From positions 95,435 through 159,434 of the forward strand of contig NZ_JAAGUY010000013.1 of assembly GCF_010868145.1 (NCBI RefSeq): a stretch of DNA of 64,000 nucleotides. The letters are read 5' to 3'. The stretch's first letter is position 1. The number at the start of each line of letters is the position of its first letter. Made by a program: the position numbers and the translations under genes. The notes beneath the pieces are model-generated. The model did no database searches. It saw nothing but the letters and a program-made list of their open reading frames with translations, and was not told the DNA's origin. Source of the DNA: Nocardia cyriacigeorgica (GTDB lineage Bacteria > Actinomycetota > Actinomycetes > Mycobacteriales > Mycobacteriaceae). Shown in pieces: positions 16,529-25,285 of this stretch.

Positions 16529-16560
16529 CTAGTAGCGTCGCGCAAGGAAAGGAGTCTGCA

Positions 16561-17367
16561 ATGTCGATATTGGTAACGGGCGCAACGGGAAACACCGGGC
16601 GGCACGTGGTGGCCGAGCTGTTGCGGAGAGGCAGCGCCGTGCGCGCGCTCACCCGAGATCCGCAGCGTGCGGCGGCTGTGCTGCCTGCGGGCGCGGAGCT
16701 GGTGGCCGGTAGCCACACCGAACCGGACACCCTCGCGGCCGCATTGGACGGTGCGACCGGTTTGCACATCACGGTAACCCCCGGGGTGGCGGAGGCCGGT
16801 CCGGAGTTGGTTCGCCGCGCGGTGCTCGCGGGAGTCGAACGCCTCACTATTCTCTGGGGTGGGCATGTCGGCCCCGCCGAAACCGCCGTCGCGGAATCGG
16901 GTGTGAGCTGGACTCGGCTCGAACCCCAGGAGTTCATGTCCAACACCCTCACCTGGGTCGAGTCGATCCGCACCGAGGGCGTGGTGCGTGAGCCGTTCGA
17001 CTTCCCGAGCGCCGTGGTGCACGAAGCCGACCTCGGCGCGGTGGCCGCCGTGGCCCTCACTGAGGACGGACACGCGGGCCGGGCCTACAACCTCTCGGGA
17101 TCGGAGGCGCTGACCCCGAGACAACGGGTCGCGATGCTGTCCGAGGCCATCGGCCGCGACCTCACCTTCGCGCAGATGACCAGGCAGCAGGCCATCGACC
17201 GGTTGCTCGCCACCGGGGTATCCCTCGCCGACGCCGAATACGTCATCGGCTGGTACGCCGATCCGCCGGAATCGGCCCGGACTCCGGACGGGACACTCGA
17301 ACAGGTGCTCGGCCGCCCGGCCAGGACCTTCGCCGAATGGCTCACCGAGCACAAGGACCGGTTCTGA
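16561..17367 (+). CDS. NmrA-like NAD(P)-binding oxidoreductase
   Basis: A 268-residue atypical short-chain dehydrogenase. The Rossmann motif VTGATGNTGRHVV is at 4-16, with GSAVRALTRDPQRA after it, an NmrA/QOR2-type cofactor region. It lacks the SDR catalytic Tyr-Lys. AAGGAG stands just ahead of the ATG. It shares LGRPARTFAEW near its C-terminus with the enzyme at 490-1338, so the two are paralogues. A perfect inverted repeat upstream suggests specific repression; a terminator follows. Confidence 0.8.
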   Translation: MSILVTGATGNTGRHVVAELLRRGSAVRALTRDPQRAAAVLPAGAELVAGSHTEPDTLAAALDGATGLHITVTPGVAEAGPELVRRAVLAGVERLTILWGGHVGPAETAVAESGVSWTRLEPQEFMSNTLTWVESIRTEGVVREPFDFPSAVVHEADLGAVAAVALTEDGHAGRAYNLSGSEALTPRQRVAMLSEAIGRDLTFAQMTRQQAIDRLLATGVSLADAEYVIGWYADPPESARTPDGTLEQVLGRPARTFAEWLTEHKDRF

Positions 17368-17380
17368 AACGCTGATGGTC

Positions 17381-17410
17381 CTTTCTCCGGGCCTCCGGGC
17401 CCGGAGAAAG
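17381..17410. terminator. Hairpin terminator
   Basis: 13-bp perfect stem CTTTCTCCGGGCC / GGCCCGGAGAAAG with a TCCG loop, 13 bases after the NmrA-like gene's stop. Confidence 0.75.
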
Positions 17411-17625
17411 CGGCCCGTTCACGGCACCGATCTGGCTACCATCGGGACAACCCGGAGGCCAGCCGGGTTCGAATGCCGCGCGTCCCGCTGGTCCAGTGCT
17501 GAGCCGGTGGATGCGGCGGCCGAGATGTGTCGGTAGGCGATATCGAGTACGGCCGCGGTGACAGTACGGTCCCGGATCTCCGGTGGACTCGGTGACGAAT
17601 CGCCAAGCTGCCCCGGAGGAACGAG

Positions 17626-19299
17626 ATGTCGCAGGTCGAAGTATCCGAAGACGGTCCGGCCGCGGAGGGCCCCCGTCCGGATATCGCGCTGTCATGGCAG
17701 CGGTCGCGAATGTGCGGGGTAGATCCCGGCGCCGACGTCGACAACGATCCGCAGCCGGATCTCGACAGCGCCGACCGGCTGCTGCACGCCGCGCAGCCGA
17801 TTCTCACGGAACTGGCCGCGCAGCTGTCCGGGACCGGGCTGGCGGCGTTGCTCGCCGATGGTGACGGCCGGATCGTCTCGCGCACCTCCGACGGCGACCT
17901 GACCCGCTGGATCGAGCGGGCCGGTGTGGTGGTGGGGACGCGGCTCGGCGAGGACCAGGCAGGTACGAACGCCCTCGGCACTCCCTTGGAACTGAAACGG
18001 CCCATCGTCATCAACGGGACCGAGCACTACCTCGAACGGTTCAAGGACATGAGCTGTTACGGGCAGCCCATCATCCACCCGGCGACTCGCCGGGTCGAGG
18101 GCGTGCTCGATCTGACCACTCGTGGCGGCCATGCGAACCCGCTGTTCGCACCACTGGTGGCGCGGGCGGTCGCCGATATCGAAACGCGGCTGCTGGCAGG
18201 GCGCCACGCCGCCCAGCAGCGGCTGGTGGATGCGTTCCAGCGGGTGCCGGCCCAGCGCAATCTGGCGGTGGCTGTGATCGGTGGTGAGCTCGTGCTGGCC
18301 AACCCCGCCGCGATGAGTCTGTTCGATCAGGCCGACCATCAGATGCTGCGGGACTTGGCCCTCGATCTTCGACCCGGTGGGACACGCCGGATCGCACTGG
18401 AATTGTCCTCGGGAGAGCGCGCGTTGGTCGAAGCCGACGGCATCCCCGGCACCGACGGCGGCGCGTTGTTCGTCGTGCGAACCGGGCGGTCGCCGCGGAT
18501 CGCACGGACCCGCGGGCGCAGCGAATCCGCTGGTGACCGGCTACAACGGCGACTGCGCGCCATCGCGGCGGCCGAGGGTTCCGTGCTCATCGCCGGAGAG
18601 CCGGGCACCGGTCGCAGAACCGCCGTCGCCGATCTGGTCGACACCGCGGACGCCCGCTCCATCGATGCCGCCACCATCGCGTTGTGCGGCTGGGGCCCGT
18701 GGTTGGGTGAGCTCACCGCGCAGCTGGCAGCCGATCCGGATTTCCTGGTGCTGGAGAACGCCGATCACCTACCTACAGAGATGGTCGGCATGCTCGGCGA
18801 GCTACTCGCGACAACCCGGACCGCACGCCTGGTGGTGACCTCCGGTCCATTCGGCGCGCTCGTGCCCGAGCTGTCGGGGTGGTTGGCGCGGTGCGCGCAT
18901 CGGGTAGAGCTGGTGCCGCTACGGGATCGGCGCGGTGAGCTTCCGGAACTCACCGAGCGCATACTCACCACCCTGCGTCCGGGGCTACGTATCACCGTGT
19001 CGGCGCTGGGTGCGCTGCGCGTTGCGGAATGGCCGGGCAACATGGCGGAACTACGCGCGGTGCTGTCCGCTGCAGCGCGCAACTGCCGCGACGAGCGCAT
19101 CGATATCGCGGATCTGCCGGAATCCTACCGCTTTTCGTCGCGGTTGGCCCGATTGTCCGAACGTGACCTCGCCGAACGGCGCGTCATCATGGCCGCGCTT
19201 GCCGACTGTGGCGGTAACAAGGTGCACGCGGCGCGGCAGCTCGGTATGAGCCGGACCACGCTCTACGCGCGGATGCGGACCCTGCACATCGGTTCGTAG
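17626..19299 (+). CDS. AcoR-like GAF / degenerate AAA+ / Fis-HTH transcriptional regulator
   Basis: A 557-residue regulator shaped like the acetoin/alcohol regulators. An N-terminal GAF sensor spans about 80-190 (TRLGEDQAGTNALGTPL, CYGQPIIHPATRRVEGVLDLT). The central AAA+-like region (about 310-460) is degenerate: the Walker A reads GEPGTGRRT with Arg for Lys, Walker B is LVLENAD, and no GAFTGA sigma-54 contact loop is present. The C-terminus is a Fis helix-turn-helix (GGNKVHAARQLGMSRTTLYARM). Actinobacteria lack sigma-54, so it should act with a normal sigma factor. GAGGA precedes the ATG. It lies just upstream of the aldehyde and alcohol dehydrogenase genes, its likely targets. Confidence 0.85.
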   Translation: MSQVEVSEDGPAAEGPRPDIALSWQRSRMCGVDPGADVDNDPQPDLDSADRLLHAAQPILTELAAQLSGTGLAALLADGDGRIVSRTSDGDLTRWIERAGVVVGTRLGEDQAGTNALGTPLELKRPIVINGTEHYLERFKDMSCYGQPIIHPATRRVEGVLDLTTRGGHANPLFAPLVARAVADIETRLLAGRHAAQQRLVDAFQRVPAQRNLAVAVIGGELVLANPAAMSLFDQADHQMLRDLALDLRPGGTRRIALELSSGERALVEADGIPGTDGGALFVVRTGRSPRIARTRGRSESAGDRLQRRLRAIAAAEGSVLIAGEPGTGRRTAVADLVDTADARSIDAATIALCGWGPWLGELTAQLAADPDFLVLENADHLPTEMVGMLGELLATTRTARLVVTSGPFGALVPELSGWLARCAHRVELVPLRDRRGELPELTERILTTLRPGLRITVSALGALRVAEWPGNMAELRAVLSAAARNCRDERIDIADLPESYRFSSRLARLSERDLAERRVIMAALADCGGNKVHAARQLGMSRTTLYARMRTLHIGS

Positions 19300-19302
19300 C
19301 GG

Positions 19303-19319
19303 TGTTCAGACTTTGAACA
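19303..19319. promoter_or_regulatory. TGTTCA-N5-TGAACA operator before the dehydrogenase genes
   Basis: A perfect inverted repeat TGTTCA-GACTT-TGAACA sits just after the regulator's stop and about 64 bases before the aldehyde dehydrogenase start. Fis-type AcoR-like activators bind such TGTTC/GAACA dyads, so this is the natural binding site of the upstream regulator. Confidence 0.6.
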
Positions 19320-19382
19320 GTTAGCCCGGGCCGTTCCATCGGAATATGGCGTGTGTCACAGCACGATTCCTTTGGAGGTTCG

Positions 19383-20891
19383 ATGACGACGGTGTCGGAA
19401 TTCCCGATCCGGACGCAGGTCCGTGATTTTCTCGATCGGCCCAAGCGGCTGCTCATCGGTGGTGACTGGGTGGAGGCGGCATCCGGGCGCACCTTCACCA
19501 CCGAGGATCCGGCGACCGGCGCGCCCCTCGCCGAGGTCGCCCGTGGCGGCGCCGAGGATGTCGATCGCGCGGTGCGGGCGGCACGGCAGGCATTCGACGA
19601 CGGGCCCTGGCCGTGGATGAAGCCGAACGAGCGTGAACGCCTGCTCTGGCGGGTCGGCGACATCCTGTCCGACCGCGCCGCCGAATTCGGTGAGCTGGAG
19701 GCCCTGGACAACGGCAAATCGGCGAGCATTGCCACCGCGGTGGACACCGCGTGGGCCGCCGATGTGTTCCGTTACTACGCCGGATGGGCCACCAAGATCG
19801 AAGGCTCCACGGTCAACGTCTCCATGCCGTTCGCGCCGGGCGCCCAGTTTCACGCCTACACACTGCGCGAACCGGTCGGTGTCTGTGGGCTGATCGTGCC
19901 GTGGAACTTCCCGTTGCTCATGGCGGCATGGAAGCTGGCTCCGGCACTGGCGGCGGGAAACACGGTGATACTCAAGCCCGCCGAACAGACCCCGCTGACC
20001 GCGCTGCTGCTGGGTGAGGTGTTCCAGGAGGCCGGTTTCCCGCCCGGCGTGGTGAATATCGTGACCGGCTTCGGGGACGCGGGCGCAGCGCTGTCGGCTC
20101 ACGACGGGGTCGACAAGATCGCCTTCACCGGGTCGACCGAGGTCGGCAAGCTGGTGGTCGACGCCGCCAAGGGCAACTTGAAGAAGGTATCGCTGGAGCT
20201 GGGCGGCAAAAGCCCGAATGTCGTGTTCGCCGACGCCGATTTCGACTCCGCGGTGGCCGGATCTGTGAATGCGTGGCTGTTCAACCACGGCCAATGCTGT
20301 GTGGCGGGCACCCGGCTGTTCGTGGAGGACAAGATCTTCGACGAATTCACCAGGGCGGTCGCCGATGTGGCGGCGGCGGTGAAGATCGGCCCGGGTCTGG
20401 ATCCGGCCACCGAACTCGGTCCGCTCGTATCGAAGGAACAGTTCGACCGGGTCACCGGCTATCTACAGGCCGGGCTGGCCGACGGTGCCCGCGCCCTCAC
20501 CGGCGGCAACCGGCACGGTGACACGGGCTATTTCGTGGAGCCGACAGTGTTCGTCGATGTCCGCCCGGATTTCAGCATTGTGCGCGAGGAGATTTTCGGT
20601 CCGGTCGTCGCGGCTCTGCCGTTCAACGCGGACGACGGTATCGGCGCTGCCGTGGCGGCCGCCAACGACTCCCCGTACGGTCTCGCCGCCGGCGTGTGGA
20701 CCCGCGATATCGCCAAAGCTCACCGCACGGCGCGTCAGCTGAAAGCCGGGTCGGTGTGGGTGAACCAATACAACGGGTTCGACACCGCCATGCCGTTCGG
20801 CGGATACAAGCAGTCCGGTTGGGGCCGTGAACTCGGCGCCGCTGCCATGGACCTCTACCTGCAGACCAAGTCCGTCAACGTCGCCCTCTGA
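19383..20891 (+). CDS. NAD-dependent aldehyde dehydrogenase
   Basis: A 502-residue ALDH-superfamily enzyme oxidising aldehydes to acids. Visible parts are the cofactor region VPWNFPLLMAAWKLAPALAAGN, the general base Glu272 in LELGGKSPN, and the nucleophile Cys306 in NHGQCCVAGTR. The start is the ATG at 19383 behind GGAGG; the frame is open from a GTG 30 bases upstream, but that would include the ribosome site. With the alcohol dehydrogenase 27 bases downstream it forms a two-step alcohol-to-acid unit. Confidence 0.94.
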   Translation: MTTVSEFPIRTQVRDFLDRPKRLLIGGDWVEAASGRTFTTEDPATGAPLAEVARGGAEDVDRAVRAARQAFDDGPWPWMKPNERERLLWRVGDILSDRAAEFGELEALDNGKSASIATAVDTAWAADVFRYYAGWATKIEGSTVNVSMPFAPGAQFHAYTLREPVGVCGLIVPWNFPLLMAAWKLAPALAAGNTVILKPAEQTPLTALLLGEVFQEAGFPPGVVNIVTGFGDAGAALSAHDGVDKIAFTGSTEVGKLVVDAAKGNLKKVSLELGGKSPNVVFADADFDSAVAGSVNAWLFNHGQCCVAGTRLFVEDKIFDEFTRAVADVAAAVKIGPGLDPATELGPLVSKEQFDRVTGYLQAGLADGARALTGGNRHGDTGYFVEPTVFVDVRPDFSIVREEIFGPVVAALPFNADDGIGAAVAAANDSPYGLAAGVWTRDIAKAHRTARQLKAGSVWVNQYNGFDTAMPFGGYKQSGWGRELGAAAMDLYLQTKSVNVAL

Positions 20892-20918
20892 GCGACCGTC
20901 TTTATTTGGGAGTCTGAC

Positions 20919-22037
20919 GTGAAAACCACCGCAGCCGTTCTTCTCGACGCGAGCAAGCCCTTCGAGCTCATGGAACTCGATCTCGACGGGCCGGGCCCGG
21001 GCGAAGTACTGATCCGCTACACCGCCGCCGGACTGTGCCATTCCGATCTGCATCTGACCGACGGTGATCTTCCGCCGCGCTATCCGATCGTCGGTGGGCA
21101 CGAAGGCGCCGGCGTCATCGAGGACATCGGTCCTGGCGTCACCAAGGTCAAGCCCGGCGATCATGTGGTGTGCAGCTTCATCCCGAACTGCGGGCACTGC
21201 CGCTACTGTTCCACCGGCAGGCAGAATCTCTGCGATATGGGTGCCACCATCCTGGACGGATGCATGCCCGACGGCACCTACCGATTCCACGGCAACGGAA
21301 TGGATTTCGGCGCCATGTGCATGCTGGGCACCTTCGCCGAGCGGGCCACCATCTCCGAACACTCGGTCGTCAAGGTCGACGAATGGCTTCCGTTGGAGAC
21401 CGCGGTCCTGGTCGGCTGCGGTGTGCCCTCGGGCTGGGGCAGCGCGACCTACGCCGGCAATGTGCGCGTCGGTGACATCACCGTCGTCTACGGGATCGGC
21501 GGGCTCGGCATCAATGCCGTCCAGGGCGCGGTACACAGTGGCGCGAAGTACGTTGTGGTGATCGACCCGGTGTCCTTCAAACGAGAGACCGCACTGAAGA
21601 TGGGCGCCACGCACGCCTTCGCCTCCGCCGACGAGGCTGCGGCGAAGGTGGCCGAACTGTCCTGGGGCCAGGGCGCCGATCAGGCCATCATCACCGTCGG
21701 CACCGTCACCGAGGACGTGGTATCGGCCGCATTCGATATCGTCGGCAAGGGCGGCACGGTGGTGATCACCGGCCTCGCCGACCCGGCCAAGGCCACCGTC
21801 CATGTGTCGGGCGCGATGCTGACGCTCAACGAGAAGACGATCAAGGGAACCCTGTTCGGCTCGGCGAATCCGCAGTACGACATCGTGCGGCTGCTGCGCC
21901 TCTACGACGCGGGCCAGTTGAATCTCGATGATCTGGTCACTACGAAGTACCGGCTCGAGGACATCAACCAGGGCTATCAGGATCTGCGCGACGGGAAGAA
22001 CATCCGCGGCGTGGTCATCCACGACGGCACCGACTGA
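20919..22037 (+). CDS. NDMA-dependent (mycofactocin-type) alcohol dehydrogenase
   Basis: A 372-residue zinc alcohol dehydrogenase of the actinobacterial NDMA-dependent group, which holds nicotinamide tightly and passes electrons to an external carrier, thought to be mycofactocin. Catalytic zinc ligands Cys40 and His61 (GLCHSDLHL, GGHEGAGV) and the structural zinc cysteines 91, 94, 97 and 105 are present; GIGGLGINAVQGA is the nucleotide fold. The characteristic insert around YRFHGNGMDFGAMCMLGTFAE marks the subgroup. GTG start. The mycofactocin genes are not in this window. A terminator hairpin follows. Confidence 0.9.
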   Translation: MKTTAAVLLDASKPFELMELDLDGPGPGEVLIRYTAAGLCHSDLHLTDGDLPPRYPIVGGHEGAGVIEDIGPGVTKVKPGDHVVCSFIPNCGHCRYCSTGRQNLCDMGATILDGCMPDGTYRFHGNGMDFGAMCMLGTFAERATISEHSVVKVDEWLPLETAVLVGCGVPSGWGSATYAGNVRVGDITVVYGIGGLGINAVQGAVHSGAKYVVVIDPVSFKRETALKMGATHAFASADEAAAKVAELSWGQGADQAIITVGTVTEDVVSAAFDIVGKGGTVVITGLADPAKATVHVSGAMLTLNEKTIKGTLFGSANPQYDIVRLLRLYDAGQLNLDDLVTTKYRLEDINQGYQDLRDGKNIRGVVIHDGTD

Positions 22038-22050
22038 CCAGCGGATTCGC

Positions 22051-22081
22051 ACGGCCGGGTGCCCGCAGGGCATCCGGCCGT
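22051..22081. terminator. Hairpin terminator after the alcohol dehydrogenase
   Basis: 14-bp stem ACGGCCGGGTGCCC / GGGCATCCGGCCGT (one G-U pair) with a three-base loop. Confidence 0.75.
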
Positions 22082-22212
22082 CTGTCGTTGCGGTCGGTTG
22101 TCATGCCTGTGGGAGCAGGCACCGAGCGGCCGGATCGGTTCCGGACTCACACCGGGTGCCACGGACCCGCTCCCGCGGGCGGATTGTCGGAGGCCGTCGA
22201 TAGGCTGGGTGG

Positions 22213-24243
22213 GTGCCAGATCCCGCGACGTACCGGCCGAAGCCGGGCACGATTCCCGTCGAACCCGGTGTGTACAAGTTCCGGGATTCCCATCGTCGCG
22301 TCATCTATGTCGGCAAGGCCAAGAGCCTGCGTTCCCGATTGAACTCCTACTTCGCCGATGTCGCCTCGCTACACCCACGCACCCGCCAGATGGTGACCAC
22401 CGCGGCAAGTGTCGAGTGGACGGTGGTGTCCACCGAGGTCGAGGCGCTGCAGCTGGAATACAACTGGATCAAGGAATTCGATCCGCGATTCAACGTCCGC
22501 TACCGCGACGACAAGTCGTACCCGGTCCTGGCTGTCACTCTGAACGAGGAGTATCCGCGGCTGTTCGTCTACCGCGGGGCGCGCAAGAAGGGGGTGCGCT
22601 ACTTCGGCCCCTACGCCCACGCCTGGGCGATCCGGGAGACCCTCGATCTGCTGCTGCGGGTGTTCCCGGCGCGCACCTGCTCGAACGGAGTGTTCAAGCG
22701 GCACAGTCAGATCGGACGTCCCTGCCTGCTCGGTTATATCGACAAATGCTCGGCGCCGTGCATCGGCCGGGTCGACGCCGAGGAACACCGGCGCATCGTC
22801 GACGACTTCTGCGACTTCCTCGCCGGGCGCACCGATCGCATGGTCCGTGAACTGGAACGGCGCATGCACGACGCGGCCTCGGACCTCGACTTCGAGACCG
22901 CCGCCCGCCTGCGCGACGATGTGCAGGCGCTGCGCCGGGCACTGGAGAAGCAGGCCGTGGTGCTCGGCACCGGCACCGACGCCGATGTGATCGCCTTCGC
23001 CACCGACGAGCTCGAGGTGGCGGTACAGATCTTCCACGTGCGTGATGGCAGGGTGCGCGGCCAACGCGGCTGGGTGGTCGACAAGTCCGGCGACGCCGTC
23101 GACGTCCCCGAGGCGGGCGGCGAGATGGGCGCGCTGGTCGAGCAGTTCCTCACCCAGTTCTACGGTGAACAGGCCGCTGTCGCCGCACAGGGCGCCGAGG
23201 AGCAGTCGGCCACCGTGGTGCCGCGTGAAGTGCTGGTCCCCGACCTTCCCGCCGATGTGGACCAGGTGCAGCAGTGGTTGTCGCAGTTGCGCGGTTCGGC
23301 GGTGCAGGTGCGGGTGCCGCGCCGCGGCGACAAGAAGGCGCTGGCCGAGACCGTGCAGCGCAACGCCAAGGAGGCGCTGGCTCAGCACAAGCTGCGCCGG
23401 GCAGGCGATCTGACCTCCAGATCGGCCGCGCTCCAGGACATCCAGGACGCTCTCGACCTCGATACCGCCCCGCTGCGCATCGAATGTGTCGATATCAGCC
23501 ATGTCCAGGGCACCGATGTGGTCGGGTCGCTGGTGGTGTTCGAGGACGGTCTGCCGCGCAAATCGGAGTACCGGCACTACACCATCAAGGAAGCCGCCGG
23601 CGACGGCCGATCCGATGACGTCGGCAGTATCGCCGAGGTCACCAGGCGCAGGTTCGGTCGGCTGCGCCGGGAGCGTGACGCCGCCGAACGCGTCGAGCTC
23701 GACACTCCCATCGCATCCGAGGCATCCGCTGAGCCACCCGAGGGCGACGAGGAGCACACCACGCTGCCCGGGATCGATCCCAAGACCGGCAAGCCGCGCA
23801 AGTTCGCCTACCCGCCCAACCTCTACGTCGTCGACGGCGGCGCACCCCAGGTTGCGGCGGCCGCCGAGGTGCTCGACGAACTCGGTATCACCGATGTCGC
23901 GGTGATCGGCCTGGCCAAACGCCTCGAGGAGGTGTGGGTGCCCAACGATCCGGACCCGGTGATCATGCCGCGCACCAGTGAGGCGCTGTACCTGCTGCAA
24001 CGGGTACGTGACGAGGCCCACCGGTTCGCCATCACCTTCCACCGCAGCAAACGCTCCCGCCGGATGACGGCGTCCGCGCTGGATTCGGTGCGCGGGTTGG
24101 GTGCGGCACGGCGAACCGCGCTGGTCACGCACTTCGGATCGGTCGCCAAACTGAAGGAGGCAACGGTCGAGGAGATCACCGAGGTACCCGGCATCGGTGT
24201 GGCGACGGCACAGGCGGTGCTGGCCGCGTTGCGCGGAGATTAG
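22213..24243 (+). CDS. uvrC: Excinuclease ABC subunit C
   Basis: A 676-residue nuclease that makes both incisions in nucleotide excision repair. The N-terminal GIY-YIG domain shows GVYKFRDSHRRVIYVGKAKSL; a UVR helix (ASDLDFETAARLRDDVQAL) binds UvrB; the RNase H-like C-terminal nuclease holds IECVDISHVQG and YVVDGGAPQ; two helix-hairpin-helix motifs close it (VRGLGAARRTALVTHFGS, VPGIGVATAQAV). It starts at a GTG. It heads uvrC-rapZ-cuvA-whiA as in other actinobacteria. Confidence 0.96.
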   Translation: MPDPATYRPKPGTIPVEPGVYKFRDSHRRVIYVGKAKSLRSRLNSYFADVASLHPRTRQMVTTAASVEWTVVSTEVEALQLEYNWIKEFDPRFNVRYRDDKSYPVLAVTLNEEYPRLFVYRGARKKGVRYFGPYAHAWAIRETLDLLLRVFPARTCSNGVFKRHSQIGRPCLLGYIDKCSAPCIGRVDAEEHRRIVDDFCDFLAGRTDRMVRELERRMHDAASDLDFETAARLRDDVQALRRALEKQAVVLGTGTDADVIAFATDELEVAVQIFHVRDGRVRGQRGWVVDKSGDAVDVPEAGGEMGALVEQFLTQFYGEQAAVAAQGAEEQSATVVPREVLVPDLPADVDQVQQWLSQLRGSAVQVRVPRRGDKKALAETVQRNAKEALAQHKLRRAGDLTSRSAALQDIQDALDLDTAPLRIECVDISHVQGTDVVGSLVVFEDGLPRKSEYRHYTIKEAAGDGRSDDVGSIAEVTRRRFGRLRRERDAAERVELDTPIASEASAEPPEGDEEHTTLPGIDPKTGKPRKFAYPPNLYVVDGGAPQVAAAAEVLDELGITDVAVIGLAKRLEEVWVPNDPDPVIMPRTSEALYLLQRVRDEAHRFAITFHRSKRSRRMTASALDSVRGLGAARRTALVTHFGSVAKLKEATVEEITEVPGIGVATAQAVLAALRGD

Positions 24244-24331
24244 CCGAGTTCGCGTACGTTGTGTATGCGCCGGATACCGAATCCGGTGCGCGATGATCGA
24301 GAGGCACCCAAGACAACAGATCCGGTGGTAC

Positions 24332-25285
24332 ATGACACGCGTCGAATCGAACAGCAGCGGCCGTGCCCCCGGGCCCGCCGCAGCGCGCGGCGGGCCCGCC
24401 GGTGCGCAGGTAGAGGTCGTCCTGGTGACCGGCCTGTCCGGAGCGGGCCGCGGCACCGCGGCGAAGGTGCTCGAGGACCTCGGCTGGTATGTCACCGACA
24501 ACCTGCCGCCCGAACTGATCGGGCGCATGGTCGAGCTCGGTGCCGCCGCGGAGCCGCCGATCCGGCGGCTGGCCCTGGTCATGGATGTGCGCAGCCGTTT
24601 CTTCACCGGCGATCTGTCGGTGGTCACCGAGCAGCTTCGTGAGCGTGGCGTGCGGACGAGGGTGCTGTTCCTGGAGGCTTCCGACGATGTGCTCATCCGC
24701 CGGTTCGGGTTCGCCCGGCGCCGACACCCGTTGCAGAGCGAGAGCGCCGACGGCACCTTGTCCGCGGGTATCGCCGCCGAACGGATTCGCCTGTCCGCGG
24801 TGAAGGCTGCCGCCGATCTGGTCATCGACACCACCGAGCTGTCCATTCATCAGCTGCACCGCAAGCTGGAGGAAGCCTACGGTGGCGGTGCCTCTGCCGC
24901 GCTGCAGCTGACGGTGCAGTCGTTCGGTTTCAAGTACGGAGTACCGCTGGACGCGGACATGGTGTTGGATGTGCGTTTTCTGCCCAATCCACATTGGATA
25001 CCGGAACTGCGGGAACATTCTGGCCAGGAGTCGGTGGTCAGCGAGTACGTGCTGTCGCGCCACGGTGCGGACGACTATCTGCGTACCTGCCACCACCTGC
25101 TCGACCTGGTCACGAACGGTTACCGCCAAGAGGGGAAGCGATACATGACGGTGGCAGTGGGGTGCACCGGCGGCAGGCACCGCAGCGTGGCGATCGCCGA
25201 AGCGCTTGGCGAAACGATGCGGACCGACTCCGACGGTGCCGTGGATGTGGTGCGGGTGGTCCATCGGGATCTGGGGCGCGAATGA
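24332..25285 (+). CDS. rapZ: RapZ/YvcJ family nucleotide-binding regulator
   Basis: A 317-residue P-loop protein. The N-domain has VTGLSGAGRGTAAK (residues 32-45), where Arg replaces the usual Walker Lys, as I recall for mycobacterial homologues, and GWYVTDNLPP. The C-domain has FKYGVPLDADMVLDVRFLPNPHW and CTGGRHRSVAIAE, which in E. coli RapZ senses metabolites and RNA. It is part of a conserved actinobacterial trio with cuvA and whiA and overlaps cuvA (ATGA). The ATG at 24332 is chosen over upstream frames with unconserved Arg/Cys-rich sequence; an ATG at 24293 is an alternative. Confidence 0.92.
   Translation: MTRVESNSSGRAPGPAAARGGPAGAQVEVVLVTGLSGAGRGTAAKVLEDLGWYVTDNLPPELIGRMVELGAAAEPPIRRLALVMDVRSRFFTGDLSVVTEQLRERGVRTRVLFLEASDDVLIRRFGFARRRHPLQSESADGTLSAGIAAERIRLSAVKAAADLVIDTTELSIHQLHRKLEEAYGGGASAALQLTVQSFGFKYGVPLDADMVLDVRFLPNPHWIPELREHSGQESVVSEYVLSRHGADDYLRTCHHLLDLVTNGYRQEGKRYMTVAVGCTGGRHRSVAIAEALGETMRTDSDGAVDVVRVVHRDLGRE

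Noticed and set aside
17440..17500. GGTTCGAAT suggesting a tRNA T-loop
   Set aside because: The flanking bases do not pair into a T-stem, and no acceptor or anticodon stem is found around it.
22369..24846. An 825-codon minus-strand frame opposite uvrC and rapZ
   Set aside because: Same reason: shadow of conserved genes, no ribosome site or motif.
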